A program made the translations under genes and the position numbers. A stretch of 64,000 nucleotides of DNA, from positions 38,666 through 102,665 of the forward strand of contig CAUYUJ010001311.1 of assembly GCA_963575745.1 (NCBI GenBank), in the 5' to 3' direction. This document shows, piece by piece, positions 41,627-50,822 of the stretch. Positions within the stretch are counted from its first letter, which is position 1. Each line of letters opens with the position of its first letter. The DNA comes from Prorocentrum cordatum. Taxonomy: Eukaryota; Sar; Dinophyceae; Prorocentrales; Prorocentraceae. Under the pieces are notes generated by a model that saw only the letters and a list, made by a program, of their open reading frames with translations, did no database searches and was not told the DNA's origin.

Positions 41627-41929
41627 CACCCCTTTGGGGGGTATGCTTTCCTTCCTCTGGCCTCCGCCTGCGGATGTACGCACCGCCTTGCTCTCCTTCT
41701 GCCGCCCGCCGCCGAAACCTCCCGCCGCCTCCAGCCGAGGAAGAGATGGCAGCGCCGTCGACCCTCGCGGGCGAGAGGCCCTTTCTGCAACGCCCCGCCT
41801 CGGGCCCCGTCGCAGGCTCCGCCGCCGCTGCGGCACGACCCGCCCGCCCCGCCTGCGCGGCCCACCCCACCCCTCCGCAGGACCGCTCTCCCTCTCGGCG
41901 CTCCACCTGCGGGGCCTCCTCCTCCCCCT
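41627..41929. other. GC-rich spacer between inverted arrays; no gene established
   Basis: Long frames on both strands are driven by GC content. No domain recognised. Confidence 0.35.
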
Positions 41930-42212
41930 CTCCCTCCTCCTGCTCCTCCTCCTCCTCCTCCTCCCTCCCTCCTCCCCCTGCCCCTCCCCTCCTCCTCCTC
42001 CTCCTCCTCCTCCTCCCTCCTCCTGCCTCCTCCCCCCTCCTCCTCCCTCTCCTCCTCCTCCTCCTCCTCCCTCCCTCCTCCTCCTCCTCCTCCCTCCTCC
42101 TGCCCCTCCCCTCCTCCTCCTCCTCCTCCTCCTCCTCCTCCTCCTCCCCTCCTCCTCCTCCTCCTCCTCCCTCCTCCTCCTCCTCCTCCTCCTCCTCCTC
42201 CTCCTCCCTCCT
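41930..42212. repeat. TCC array (right arm of a second inverted pair)
   Basis: About 280 bp of TCC/CCTCC, complementary to 41489-41626. Confidence 0.95.
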
Positions 42213-42269
42213 GGTGCGGCACCGGGGAAATAACAGGATACTGCCCCAGACATGCTGGCGTCGTGAAAC

Positions 42270-42395
42270 AAAAGGCGGGTTCTCTTTTGCCTATTTTCGG
42301 CCTCTGGGGGCCCTTGCGGGGCCCGAGGGCCGTCAAGAAGCGACTCGGGATCAAACACCAACCCTTGGAAATAAAAAGGTCGGGACGTTCAAGGA
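42270..42395. repeat. Dispersed repeat family F, copy 1
   Basis: GGCCTCTGGGGGCCCTTGCG ... GGGCC ... GTCAAGAAGCGACTCGGGAT, shared with 44250-44345 and 46180-46285. Confidence 0.6.
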
Positions 42396-42424
42396 CGCCG
42401 TATTGCACAAATCAAAACATCGCC

Positions 42425-42520
42425 TGTATGGGGATACCGCTATACTTCACGGACCACTTCTGGGGCGCGCTCTGACCAGACCTTCAAGGCGAATCCAGCC
42501 GTGGCGGCGAGGGAGCCGTT
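42425..42520. repeat. Dispersed repeat family G, copy 3
   Basis: CCGCTATACTTCACGGACCA, GCGCTCTGACCAGA and GAATCCAGCCGTGGCGGCGA match the copies at 5.5 and 29.2 kb. Confidence 0.62.
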
Positions 42521-43420
42521 TCGGCACGTTCCCTGAGATCCGACGTCGCGAAAGATTACATCAAATCACGTGCTGAGCCCCAGACCTCATCATTATGCGG
42601 CGTCCCGAGCTGCATCGGTCTGATATGATCCCGGGGCCTAACACCGGGCGAAAGCGCAGGGTGTCTGTCTTTCCCCTCCCTCCTCGCTCCTATGCGCGCG
42701 TGCTGGCGGAAGGGGGGGGCTATAGCCCCTCTGACTCAGGCCAGTCTGAAGAGGCGACGTGGCCGCTGAAACCTCACCAAGAGCGCCTGCACAGACGAGC
42801 TGTCCCAAACACAAGCTTGAAATTTACGGGTGGACTGAAGCCCCTTTAGCAGAACGCCCTTTCCTGAAAGCTGCCAGGGGCACTCCGCGAGCTCACGGCA
42901 CCGCATTCTAGGTGCACCCCAGCGGGGTAGCTACCGACGTCCAAAACGAAACGAATGCATCCAGCGAGACGCACGTCGATTAGCGAAACCGACTTGGGAC
43001 TGCACTGGCACACTCGAGTGTCGTTGCCGAGTGAATCGGTGCAGAGTTCCTCAGACGACTTGTCTGGGTGGCGCCCTCCGACTGCCCGATGACTGTCAAT
43101 TGAGCGACGAGACGAAACGGATCTTACGCGGGATGCCATAGCGACCTTACGCGGTGACTTACGCGGGCCGCGGGCGCGGCAAGCCATACCGGAGACGCTT
43201 AGACGAGGAACTCACGTGCCAATGTCGGCGCAGCCGACCCCGTTTTTTGGCGTCGCAGCGCCTGGACGCGGGGTTTTCCTTCTCTGGGGCGCCCGGGCCT
43301 CCTCCGCGACCGCGCCGCCGTGCTCGTGCACGTAGGCCGCCAGCTGCTCCCTGGTCATGTCCTTGTGGACTGAAAGCAAATTCGCCGACCCTTCGGCGTT
43401 TGGAAGACGCTGTCGTCGTC
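42521..43420. other. No gene recognised
   Basis: A moderately GC-rich stretch with one open minus frame (43187-42846) of mixed composition but no recognisable family. Confidence 0.35.
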
Positions 43421-43423
43421 GGC

Positions 43424-43433
43424 CGTGGTCGTC

Positions 43434-43481
<48 letters not shown>

Positions 43482-43486
43482 CGACG
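43424..43486. repeat. GGTCGT hexamer array
   Basis: About ten units of GGTCGT. Confidence 0.92.
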
Positions 43487-44249
43487 TCGTCCCAAGGCTA
43501 TTGGGGCAAAAGGATACAGAACGTCGTGGCGAGGTCGGAGGGGAACCCCTTCCCTTTATCCCGCCCCTGCTCGGGGAAGGTGGGGCTTGGAAGCGGGGAG
43601 GGGAGGGGTCCCGGGTCAGAATGCCGCTCCCCTGGGGTCCTGGCGGTTCCCGTGGGGGGGGGGGTCGCGAGCGGGTGTCCCGGGGGAGGTCCTGCCCTCA
43701 AGGTCGGCGGCATTGACCGCAAGGCCTCCGCTGTACTCCGTGTGCCCTTCCTCGTTCCTTTCCTGGCGCTTCTGTGGACGGGTCTCCAAGGGCGCGCGCC
43801 GGTGGCAAGATGGGCACGACAACAGGTGCTTCCGCTCTGGCAACTGCCCCCCATGTCAAGCAAGAGCCAAAGAGGGCACCCGCGCAGGCCCCACCACGCT
43901 CCCTCCGCCTCATAAGCCCCCCCCCCCTCGCGCTATATCCGTACACACGGCCACGCGGGCTGGGCCCCCGAGCCGCGACCCCGATGTTTTCGCCTGGCTT
44001 CGGGGCCCAAGACCATCAAACATCACAGGTCGATGCAGCTCGCAAAGTGCAGAAGAAAGGTGGGTTCTGGGGCTGTCACTGTGCTGCATTGTTTTCGCAA
44101 GGTCAGATCGTAGGGGCTGGATGCGGGGCCCTTCGTCCGCGGGTGCTCCGCGTGGAGCGTACCAGCGGCCTCGCGGGCGAGGGCACTGGAGCCGCGGCCC
44201 CTTCATGGATGCCCCAGACATGCTCGCGCTGTGAGGACAATAACAACGG
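43487..44249. other. No gene recognised
   Basis: Unassigned GC-rich sequence. A C-run at 43918-43928. Confidence 0.4.
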
Positions 44250-44345
44250 CCAGAGTTTGGCAGCTTCCAGCCTCTGGGGGCCCTCGCCGGGCCCTGGGAG
44301 TGTCAAAAAACGAATCGGGATGAAGAAATCAACCCTGGGGGAAAG
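44250..44345. repeat. Dispersed repeat family F, copy 2
   Basis: CAGCCTCTGGGGGCCCTCGC ... GGGAGTGTCAAAAAACGAAT then CGGGATGAA. Confidence 0.6.
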
Positions 44346-44533
44346 GATCGGGATCCCGTAAAGGCATCAGGACATCACATGTCTGAGTAACTGGGGCTTT
44401 GCTCGCAGCTGCCCCAAGCAGAACATACCCATGCGACCGCGTATCGACGGGGTCGCGCCCCGTCGAATCCAGACCGCGAGGGTGTGGATATGGACTCAGT
44501 CATGCGATATCTTGAAATTGACAGTACGAGGTC

Positions 44534-44802
44534 CCCAGAACTTAGTGGGCCCCGGAAACGACAGGGCCGTTTTTTCACCGTTTCCGAAAAAAAAAACCTT
44601 GAAAATGACAACGGCAACAACAACTGCGACCGGAAACGGCAACAAAAACTGCTCCAGGATTGGAACCGGAGCGGGAACCCGTAAAAGAACGGCGACGGAA
44701 CCGATAAAGAAAAACGGCGTCGGAACCGGCAACAAAAACGACAAAACGAAACCGCTAAAAACACGGCCTGGTCGTTTCCAGGGCCCACTAAGCCCCAGAA
44801 GT
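44534..44802. mobile_element. Foldback element, family D
   Basis: The inverted ends CTTAGTGGGCCCCGGAAACG and, from the right on the other strand, CTTAGTGGGCCCTGGAAACG extend into ACCAGGCCGT-like arms of about 30 bp in total. The interior is a run of GGAACCGGCAACAAAAACG variants, itself a minisatellite. Confidence 0.7.
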
Positions 44803-44939
44803 CTCGACCCTTCCCCCATTGGGCAATGTCTGTCATCCCGAGTCACTCTTTGACGGCTCCTGGGCCCCGGCGGGGCCCGTGTAGGGCGACGCTTGCCACA
44901 ACCCCCCCCCCCCGACGTGCTTTGTTCTCTCGGCGGCGA

Positions 44940-45090
44940 GCGACGGGGGGGCAAGCGAGAAGGAGAAGGCCCTTCCAGAAGGCGGCGGGACTTCTCAGAG
45001 GCCCTCGCGCCCCCTGTTCTCGGAGGGCGGGGGGGAGCTCTTCCGAGCCCTCTGAGAAGGCCCGTCCCCTCTCGCCTCCCCCCCCCCCGG
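44940..45090. repeat. Dispersed repeat family H, copy 1
   Basis: AGAAGGAGAAGGCCCTTCCA, GAAGGCGGCGGGACTTCTCA and GAGGCCCTCGCGCC recur in inverted orientation at 46365-46520. Confidence 0.6.
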
Positions 45091-45097
45091 GGCTCAC

Positions 45098-45276
45098 CGC
45101 CGACACCCTCCCGACGCGAGGGGGGCGGATGCGGACACGCTCGCCGCTCGCGGCGTCCTCCGTGCACGCCGCGGCCGCCAGCACGACCTGCAGGCCGAGC
45201 AGCGCCGGCCGGGGGCCCGAGGCCTCCGCCGCGGCGCCAGGGCCGTCGGGCAGCGGGTGGGCGAAGACGCGCGTGC
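45098..45276 (-). CDS. Candidate internal exon, unidentified
   Basis: An unusually clean exon signature on the minus strand: a TCC-array pyrimidine tract, CCCCAG|G acceptor at 45277, 59 codons reading TRVFAHPLPDGPGAAAEASG, PRPALLGLQVVLAAAACTED, AASGERVRIRPPRVGRVSA, then a strong GCG|GTGAGCC donor at 45097. The protein family is not recognised. It lies 4.4 kb downstream of the PARP1-like exons on the same strand, but the sequence does not resemble PARP BRCT, WGR or catalytic domains. Confidence 0.48.
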
Positions 45277-45299
45277 CTGGGGAGGAGGGAGGAGGAGGA

Positions 45300-45476
45300 G
45301 CTCTGGGGGCAGAGGCCGGAGTAGGAGGAGGAGGAGGAGGAGGAGGAGGAGGAGGAGGAGGAGGAGGAGGAGGAGGCGGCGGAAAGGAGGAGGAGGAGGA
45401 GGAAGAGGAGCTTTGGGGACAGAGGCCAAAGGAGGAGGAGGAGGAGGAGGAGGAGGAGGAGGAGGCGGAAAGGGAG
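45300..45476. repeat. GGA array
   Basis: Two GGA blocks flank a short GGCGGAAAGG spacer. On the minus strand this is the pyrimidine tract before the exon at 45276. Confidence 0.94.
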
Positions 45477-45487
45477 GAACGCACGAC

Positions 45488-45610
45488 ACTGAGGGAGGGA
45501 GAGAGAGAACGAGACAGAGGGAGAGAGGGGGAGAAAGAGAGAAAGAGAGAGAGAGAGAGGGAGAGAGGGAGAGAGGGAGAGAAAAAGAGAGAGAGAGAGA
45601 GGGAGAGAGG

Positions 45611-45642
<32 letters not shown>

Positions 45643-45710
45643 GGAGAGAGAGGAAGAGAGGAAGAGAGGGAGAGAGGGAGAAGGAGAGAGGGAGGGGAGA
45701 GATGGAGGGA
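45488..45710. repeat. GA/GGGA microsatellite
   Basis: GAGA and GAGAGGGA purine repeats over about 220 bp. Confidence 0.94.
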
Positions 45711-46179
45711 GAGGTCCGACGGTTCGGCGAAAAGCAGGCGGGGTGGGGGGCCAGCAAAGAGGACCTCTGTCGTCACCGCAGCACGGCCTCCCCACGACTG
45801 TATGGCGTAGGAGGAGGGGCAGTCAGTCGCATCACATCTGGCAAGCATGGTGACCCCAGACGGGCCCGCACACCAGAAGGTCCCCCCGGCGAGGGGCCGC
45901 CTCCGGCGCGTGGCCAACAGAGGCCTCTGGAGCGCCCGATGGGCGGCCTCTCTCCGCAGGCACAGGGCCCGACCCCCAGACAGCTGAGGTGCAATGTTGC
46001 CACGGTGGTGACACACGACGGAGCCAGGACGAGGATATCATCGGGTGAGGGTAAGATAGAGAATCTCTGAGATCCGGCGACTCCTGCGGATGTCTCGGGC
46101 GCCGCTGCCTTCTCAGAGCGTCCCAGAACGCTCTGGAACGGACGTATCACCGTCCTAGCCCCGTCGTCAGAAAAGAACG
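45711..46179. other. No gene recognised
   Basis: Unassigned GC-rich sequence. Confidence 0.35.
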
Positions 46180-46285
46180 ACGGGAACACTTTGGCCATTT
46201 TCGGCCCCAGAGGGCCCTGGCGACGGGCCCCGAGACCATCAAAAAGCGACTCGGCATGAAAACCCGGCCACAGGGAAAGAGTCAA
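46180..46285. repeat. Dispersed repeat family F, copy 3
   Basis: TTTTCGGCCCCAGAGGGCCC ... ACCATCAAAAAGCGACTCGG. Confidence 0.58.
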
Positions 46286-46364
46286 TACACCCATGCAGGG
46301 ACCCCGTTACTGGACAAAATCCGGACATCGCAGATCTGGAAATCGGCGACGAGCGAGGGGGGGA

Positions 46365-46520
46365 AGTGAGAAGGAGAAGGCCTTCTCAGAAGGCTCGGAC
46401 GTCCCCTGGCCGTCTGAGAAGTTTTCTGAGCCGTCTCCGAAAACACAAAAAGCCTCTCCGAAGGCGCGAGGGCTTCTGAGAAGTCCTGCCGCCTTCTGAG
46501 AGGGCCTTCCGGGCGTTGGC
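46365..46520. repeat. Dispersed repeat family H, copy 2 (inverted)
   Basis: On the minus strand it reads GGCCCTCTCAGAAGGCGGCA, GGACTTCTCAGAAGCCCTCG, matching 44940-45090. It also contains an internal GGAGAAGGCCTTCTC palindrome near 46371-46385. Confidence 0.6.
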
Positions 46521-46917
46521 AGAACTGGGTATAAAGGAACCTGGTTTAGTGATTTGTACCGGGGGCGCCCCCCCGCCACATTTCCACTAACCGGAACTGC
46601 CGTCACCCGAAAAACACCAGTTACGGCAAACCTGGTTTAGTGAATCTGGCCCATTGAGGGGCCCCATGGCACTACAACTAACCGGGTCCCCTTACCCGGG
46701 GTCCTGGCTATACCCGGGGCCTTCTCCTCCGCACCTCCCCCCCTCGCTCGCCTCCGAAGGAACAGAGGAGGCCCACGGAGGCTCACTGGGAGGCGTCGTC
46801 GTCGTCGTCGTGCCCCGCGATGCGCGGTGATCTTCGCGCTGGACAGAGGCAACGGCGCCGCCCCCTTCTTGGACAAGGGCGGCGGGTCTCACCTGGACCT
46901 TCGCGCCCCTTGGGGAG
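46521..46917. other. No gene recognised
   Basis: A CCCCAAG|GGGCGCGAAGGTCCAG|GTGAGACC minus-strand segment near 46.9 kb resembles one at 47.24 kb and may be a duplicated exon edge. Too short to call. Confidence 0.3.
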
Positions 46918-47166
46918 ACCAAAGGAGGAGGAGGAGGAAGAGGAGGAGGAGGAGGAGGAGGAGGAAGAGGAGGAGGAGGAGGAGGAGGAGAAGGAAGAAG
47001 AGGAGGAGGAGAGGGGAGAGAGGAGGAGAAGAGGAGGAGGAGGAGGAGGAGGAGGAGGAGGAGGAGAGAGGAGGAGGAGGAGGAGGAGGAGGAGGGGGAG
47101 GGGGAGGAGAAGAAGGAGGAGGAGGAGGAGGAGGGGGAGGAGGAGGAGGAGGAGGAGGAGGAGTAG
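46918..47166. repeat. GGA array
   Basis: About 250 bp of GGA/GAA/GGGGA units. Confidence 0.95.
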
Positions 47167-47428
47167 GAGGAGGAGGGGCCGTCCCATCGCATCTGGCGGC
47201 CCTTTGGACAAGGGCAATCGGCCTCACCTCGACCTTCGCGCCGCTGGGGGTGACCGAGGGCTGCATCCCTGGGCAGACGTGGGAGCCCGCAGTGAGGCTC
47301 GAGACGCTGGGAGGCCCGGGCCCTGGGCAGACGTGGGAACCCCCGGGTGGCTCGATCGGAGGCCCGATTCCTTTTTGGGTTCCAGAGGGCCCCCAGACGG
47401 CTCCAGAAGCGCCAAGATCGGGGAGACG
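47167..47428. other. No gene established; 63-bp duplication
   Basis: CCTGGGCAGACGTGGGA occurs at about 47271 and 47334. On the minus strand a short frame GMQPSVTPSGAKVE lies between acceptor- and donor-like sites near 47.22-47.27 kb. Confidence 0.35.
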
Positions 47429-47611
47429 TAAGACCCGGGTACGGGGGACTCGGAAATCCCCGACGAGGTCGTCAAAAAAATGACGAGGCCGAGCCTGCAT
47501 TTTGACGAGGCCTCCAGCTGCAGACATCCCACGAAACTCCTCCTCGTCAAAATCCGAGGCGCGGTCGTCAAAAAACGATGGCGAACCCGAGTCCTGGCAA
47601 ACCCGGGTCTT
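47429..47611. mobile_element. Foldback element, family E
   Basis: The left end AAGACCCGGGTACGGGGGAC then TCGG pairs with the right end, which on the other strand starts AAGACCCGGGTTTGCCAGGA then CTCGG. Second inverted arms are GTCGTCAAAAAA and TTTTTTGACGAC. Single copy in the window. Confidence 0.68.
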
Positions 47612-47767
47612 GCGCTCCCCCGACAAGATGGCCCCGGCTCACATCGCCCCGATCTCGGGGGGGTCCACTCCCGGCAACCCTCCCTAGGAGGTCCCAGACC
47701 GGCGTGGCGACGGGCCGCGCGAGGACCTCGAAGCCACAAGCACGGATGAACGGCGAGTGCATCGACA

Positions 47768-47928
47768 TAGCTGTTGAAATTCCGCGCAGGTTTCTCAGAT
47801 CGGCGCTGGATCCGCCTGGCAGCGCTGTCTTTGGCGCTGGCCCTGGCGCGCTCCGCGCGCAAGAGAGGGGGTGTTTGGCGCCGATCCACGAAATCCAAGC
47901 GGACCTCCGAACATTTATGTTTATGCTG
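47768..47928. mobile_element. Foldback element, family C, copy 4
   Basis: Left arm ATTCCGCGCAGGTTTCTCAG and ATCGGCGC; right arm GCGCCGATCCACGAAATCCA then AGCGGACCTCCGAACATTTA. The most diverged interior of the four copies. Confidence 0.68.
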
Positions 47929-47942
47929 GCTGTTCTTCTTCG

Positions 47943-48352
47943 GAGAACACACACAGACACACACAGACACACACACAGACACACACACACACACACACGC
48001 GCACACGCACACGCACACGCACACGCACGCGCACGCGCACGCGCACACCCACCCACACACAGACACAGACACAGACACAGACACAGACACAGACACAGAC
48101 ACAGACACAGACACAGACACAGACACAGACACAGACACAGACACACACACAGACACACACACACACACACACACACGCAAACACACACACACACACACAC
48201 ACTTTCTTGTTGACGTCGGCGGCTGGGCAGAGGGCAACTGCTCCGGCGGAAAAAAGGCATTCACACACACAGCCGCAGACGCAGACGCACACGCACACAG
48301 ACACACAGACACACAGACACACAGACACACACACACACACACACACATCGCT
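47943..48352. repeat. CA and CAGACA microsatellites
   Basis: CA/CG dinucleotide blocks (47946-48052), a CAGACA hexamer array (48057-48150), more CA (48150-48204) and a second CAGACA/CA block (48285-48350). Confidence 0.95.
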
Positions 48353-48770
48353 CGGTCCGTCACTGCGCCGATCTGGGGCTTTGGAGACCCCAATCGCCTG
48401 AGACATCCTCGGAGAACGACCCGGGTCCCAAAACCGTGCGGTCACCCCGACTCCCCACTGACTCACCTCACGGTGCAGTCTCCGCACCGTTCGGGGGCAC
48501 CCGACCCTTGAGCCTGGCAGGGGTGTAGGGGAAGGGGGGTGACATGTAGCAAGGGGGTCCAGGGGGAATCAGGTCCTAGGCCCGGGCAACCTCCCCCGAC
48601 ACCATCTCTTCATCCTGAGCCTCTTTTCCACATGTCTCACGGCTCTGGTGCCCAGGGAGGGCCCCAAGAGCCCGAAAACCGGGCAAAGCCTCAGGACCCG
48701 TTTTCCTCAGGGCACCCCCTCCCTTCCACTACGTGCGAGGGGCGCGGCACCGTGTGGAAAGATCGCCCGC
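48353..48770. other. No gene recognised
   Basis: Unassigned. Weak similarity to family F near 48640-48700. Confidence 0.35.
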
Positions 48771-49275
48771 GGACGTCCGACTTTCCCCAAACTTTGCCCG
48801 CTCCGCGGAATTTCCCCGGGTTCCCCGCCCCTGGAGATTCCCCGAGTTCCCTGGGTTCCCCAGGTTCCCCGCCGCTGGACTCCTGTTGTTGCGTTGCCCG
48901 TTGCCCTGAGGCTCCCTGGGCTTCCCGGGGTTCCTCGGGCTCCCCGCCCCTGGTGCCTCGCACTTCCCAACTCAGGCTTGCCGAGGGGGTTCTTACTTCA
49001 TTAAAGATTGGTGTCTCGGGACCCGACTTTGCCCGTTCGCCGGAGATTCTCAGGATTCCTCGGGCTTCTCAAGTTCTTCAGGTTCGTCGGCTTCCCCGCG
49101 TTTCTTGGGATCCTCCAGTTCCTCTGGTTCCTAAGGAACCTCGGGTTCCTCGGTATCCCTCGGGTTCCCCATGTTTGGGCTCCTCGGGTATCCTTTTCTT
49201 CGGGTTTCGCGGGTCCCGGGTTCCTCGGGTTCCTCGCGGGGATTCTCGGGTTCCTCGGTTTCCTCGGGTACCCCG
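48771..49275. repeat. GGGTTCCCCG/CTCGGGTTCC minisatellite
   Basis: Degenerate 10-12 bp units spread over about 500 bp, with an irregular gap at 48950-49040. Confidence 0.78.
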
Positions 49276-49279
49276 GGTT

Positions 49280-49450
49280 CCCCAAGCAATGCCAAGCAAT
49301 GCCAAGCAATACCAAGAAATGCCCAGCAATGCCCACCAAGCAATGCCAAACACTGCCGAGCACTGCCAAGTAATGCCAAGCAATGCCAAGCAATGCCAAG
49401 CAATGCCAAGCGATGCCAAGCGATGCAAAACAATGCCGAGCGATGCGCCC
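49280..49450. repeat. 10-bp minisatellite, (AAGCAATGCC)n
   Basis: About 16 copies of AAGCAATGCC with GAGC, AAAC and GATG variants. Confidence 0.93.
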
Positions 49451-49713
49451 CTCGATGCGCCCATGCAGGACGCTTTCCCCTAATTGTGGTCGCGCCAGGT
49501 TCCGTCTATTTGGTGTGTTGTTGTTTGTGTTGTGTGTGTCGCCCTGCCGAGGGCGCACGTCCAACCATCAGGCGAACAACTGACCGAAGCCTGCACACTT
49601 CATCATGCTGTGTGTGCGTATGTGTGCGTGGGATGTGTTTCTGCGCCCTGTCGCCGCGCGCAGACCCGCGACGCATAACAAAGCGTGCGTGCTGTCTGTT
49701 GGCCCTCCGGTGC
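49451..49713. other. No exon recognised
   Basis: GTGTGT-rich words at 49515-49545 and 49610-49630. Intronic or 3' side of the PARP1-like exons. Confidence 0.35.
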
Positions 49714-49840
49714 CCGTCTTGAGTTTCATCTTCTTCAGCGCGCCGCCGCCGCAGGCCTTGGCCGCCTCGCTCAGGACCCACTCGGTCCTCTCGGGGGCCT
49801 GCGTCCTGACGGTGCAGCGGAGGAACTTGTTGATCCAGCC
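49714..49840 (-). CDS. PARP1-like protein, PADR1/zinc finger 3 domain, second exon
   Basis: Encodes GWINKFLRCTVRTQAPERTE then WVLSEAAKACGGGALKKMKL KT. This aligns with the WxxC-x-VxTQxPxRxEW block of the PADR1 (zinc finger 3) domain of poly(ADP-ribose) polymerase 1, the interdomain module that couples DNA-break sensing to catalysis. The Cys in FLRC is the fourth zinc ligand. Spliced to the exon at 50040-50237 it gives C-x9-C, the spacing of the family. The 3' boundary is inferred from a GC donor (ACGG|GCACC) and loss of similarity. The BRCT, WGR and catalytic domains were not found downstream in this window, so the gene may extend far or be incomplete. Confidence 0.82.
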
Positions 49841-50039
49841 CTTGTCGGGGGCGCGCAAACACGGATTAGCGACCCATGGATCTGGCGCGCGGTCGCCAAA
49901 TCCATGGATCGGGGGAGGCGCCCTCCGCCAAAAGGCGGCCGGTGCCGCTTCCTTCGGTGGCGGAGATCCGCGATTTCCCCTGGAAACGGGGCCCGTCGCT
50001 AATCCACGGCCCCTTGATCGACGTTTGCGGTCGCCTGGC
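49841..50039 (-). other. PARP1-like intron (GC-AG, 199 bp) containing an inverted repeat
   Basis: Starts TGCAAG|GCCAGGCGACC and ends CCCGACAAG|GGC. Both ends share AAG|G. Inside, GGATTAGCGAC and its complement GTCGCTAATCC lie about 40 bp from the two ends, and GATCCATGGAT palindromes and a GCCGCCTTTTGGCGG hairpin fill the middle. Splicing here restores the zinc-ligand spacing exactly. Confidence 0.78.
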
Positions 50040-50237
50040 CTTGCACTTGTAGGAGTCCCCCCCGTCCGTGCTGAGCAGGAGGCGGCTCTGGTGGTCGTCG
50101 GTGCTGCACACGGCACACGGCACCACGGCGCCGAAGAGGATGCCGTCGGCGCAGAGCTCGGCGGGCGACACGGTCCCCGGGGGGAAGCGCTTGGTGGGAT
50201 AGCCGTTGAGCTCGAGCATGTCCTTCAGCTGGACGTC
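50040..50237 (-). CDS. PARP1-like protein, PADR1/zinc finger 3 domain, first exon
   Basis: 66 codons in phase 0: DVQLKDMLELNGYPTKRF, then SPAELCADGILFGAVVPCAV and CSTDDHQ...GGDSYKCK. LADGMxFGAxxPCxxC is the signature of the PARP1 PADR1 domain. The two Cys of PCAVC and the Cys of YKC are three of the four zinc ligands. The insert between the second and third ligands (20 residues) is longer than in human PARP1 (12). The acceptor CCCAG|GAC at 50238 and donor AAG|GCCAGG at 50039 are both supported by the protein alignment. Confidence 0.88.
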
Positions 50238-50822
50238 CTGGGATCTCGGAGTAACAGGTCAGGAAGCAACTACTGGGAGGTCTTCGTCGGAAGGACTAAA
50301 AAGGATTAAGCCCCATCTGGGGGAGGTCAAGCCAGGAGTAGGCCTCGGATTACGCGGGATTAAACAGGATTGAGCGGGCTTCAGCGGGATTACGCCAGAT
50401 CGCGCGGGATTAAGCTGGATCAAGCCGGACTTCGGATCAGGGCAAATCAGAATTTGACCTCCCAAGAATTGTATCCGAAAACAAAAGGCAGTGCGCCCTC
50501 AATCCCCGGCTGTGTGGTTGTCGAGTGAACCAACAATTTAGAGTCAAACTCGAGGGCATACGACGGGGGGGCATATCCATCCTCCCTGGGATGCATCCCC
50601 GACTTCCCCCGCTTTTCTGAGCGACCTGACTTTGTCGAGCCGGCCTTTCTTCACTGGCCAATCTCCCACTCCTCGACACGCCTCGTCACCGTTGCTGCTA
50701 TCAAGGGTGCCTTGCTGGGGTAGTGTTGGCCGGCCTCCTACTCCTCGACACGCCTCGTCACCGCTGCTGCCATCAAGGGTGCCTTGCTGGGGTCGTGACT
50801 TCTTGTCGTGCCCCTCGGTGTC
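50238..50822 (-). other. PARP1-like intron (probable GA donor, 585 bp) with a 72-bp tandem duplication
   Basis: The donor is most simply TCG|GACACCGAGG, a GA donor tolerated in dinoflagellates; the acceptor is CCCAG|GAC. A 72-bp direct duplication (CCTCGACACGCCTCGTCACC at 50671 and 50743) lies inside. The frame stays open through it, giving a false 24-residue protein repeat. Further in, GGATTA words are repeated at 50305-50415. Confidence 0.65.

Noticed and set aside
45098-45276. Assignment of this exon to the PARP1-like gene
   Set aside because: The strand and position would allow it, but the sequence does not resemble BRCT, WGR, regulatory or catalytic PARP domains.
50544-50822. Coding extension of the PARP1-like exon through the 72-bp duplication to a stop
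   Set aside because: Splicing at TCG|GAC to the exon at 50237 restores the PARP1 alignment. The extension matches nothing and is explained by the open frame of the repeat.
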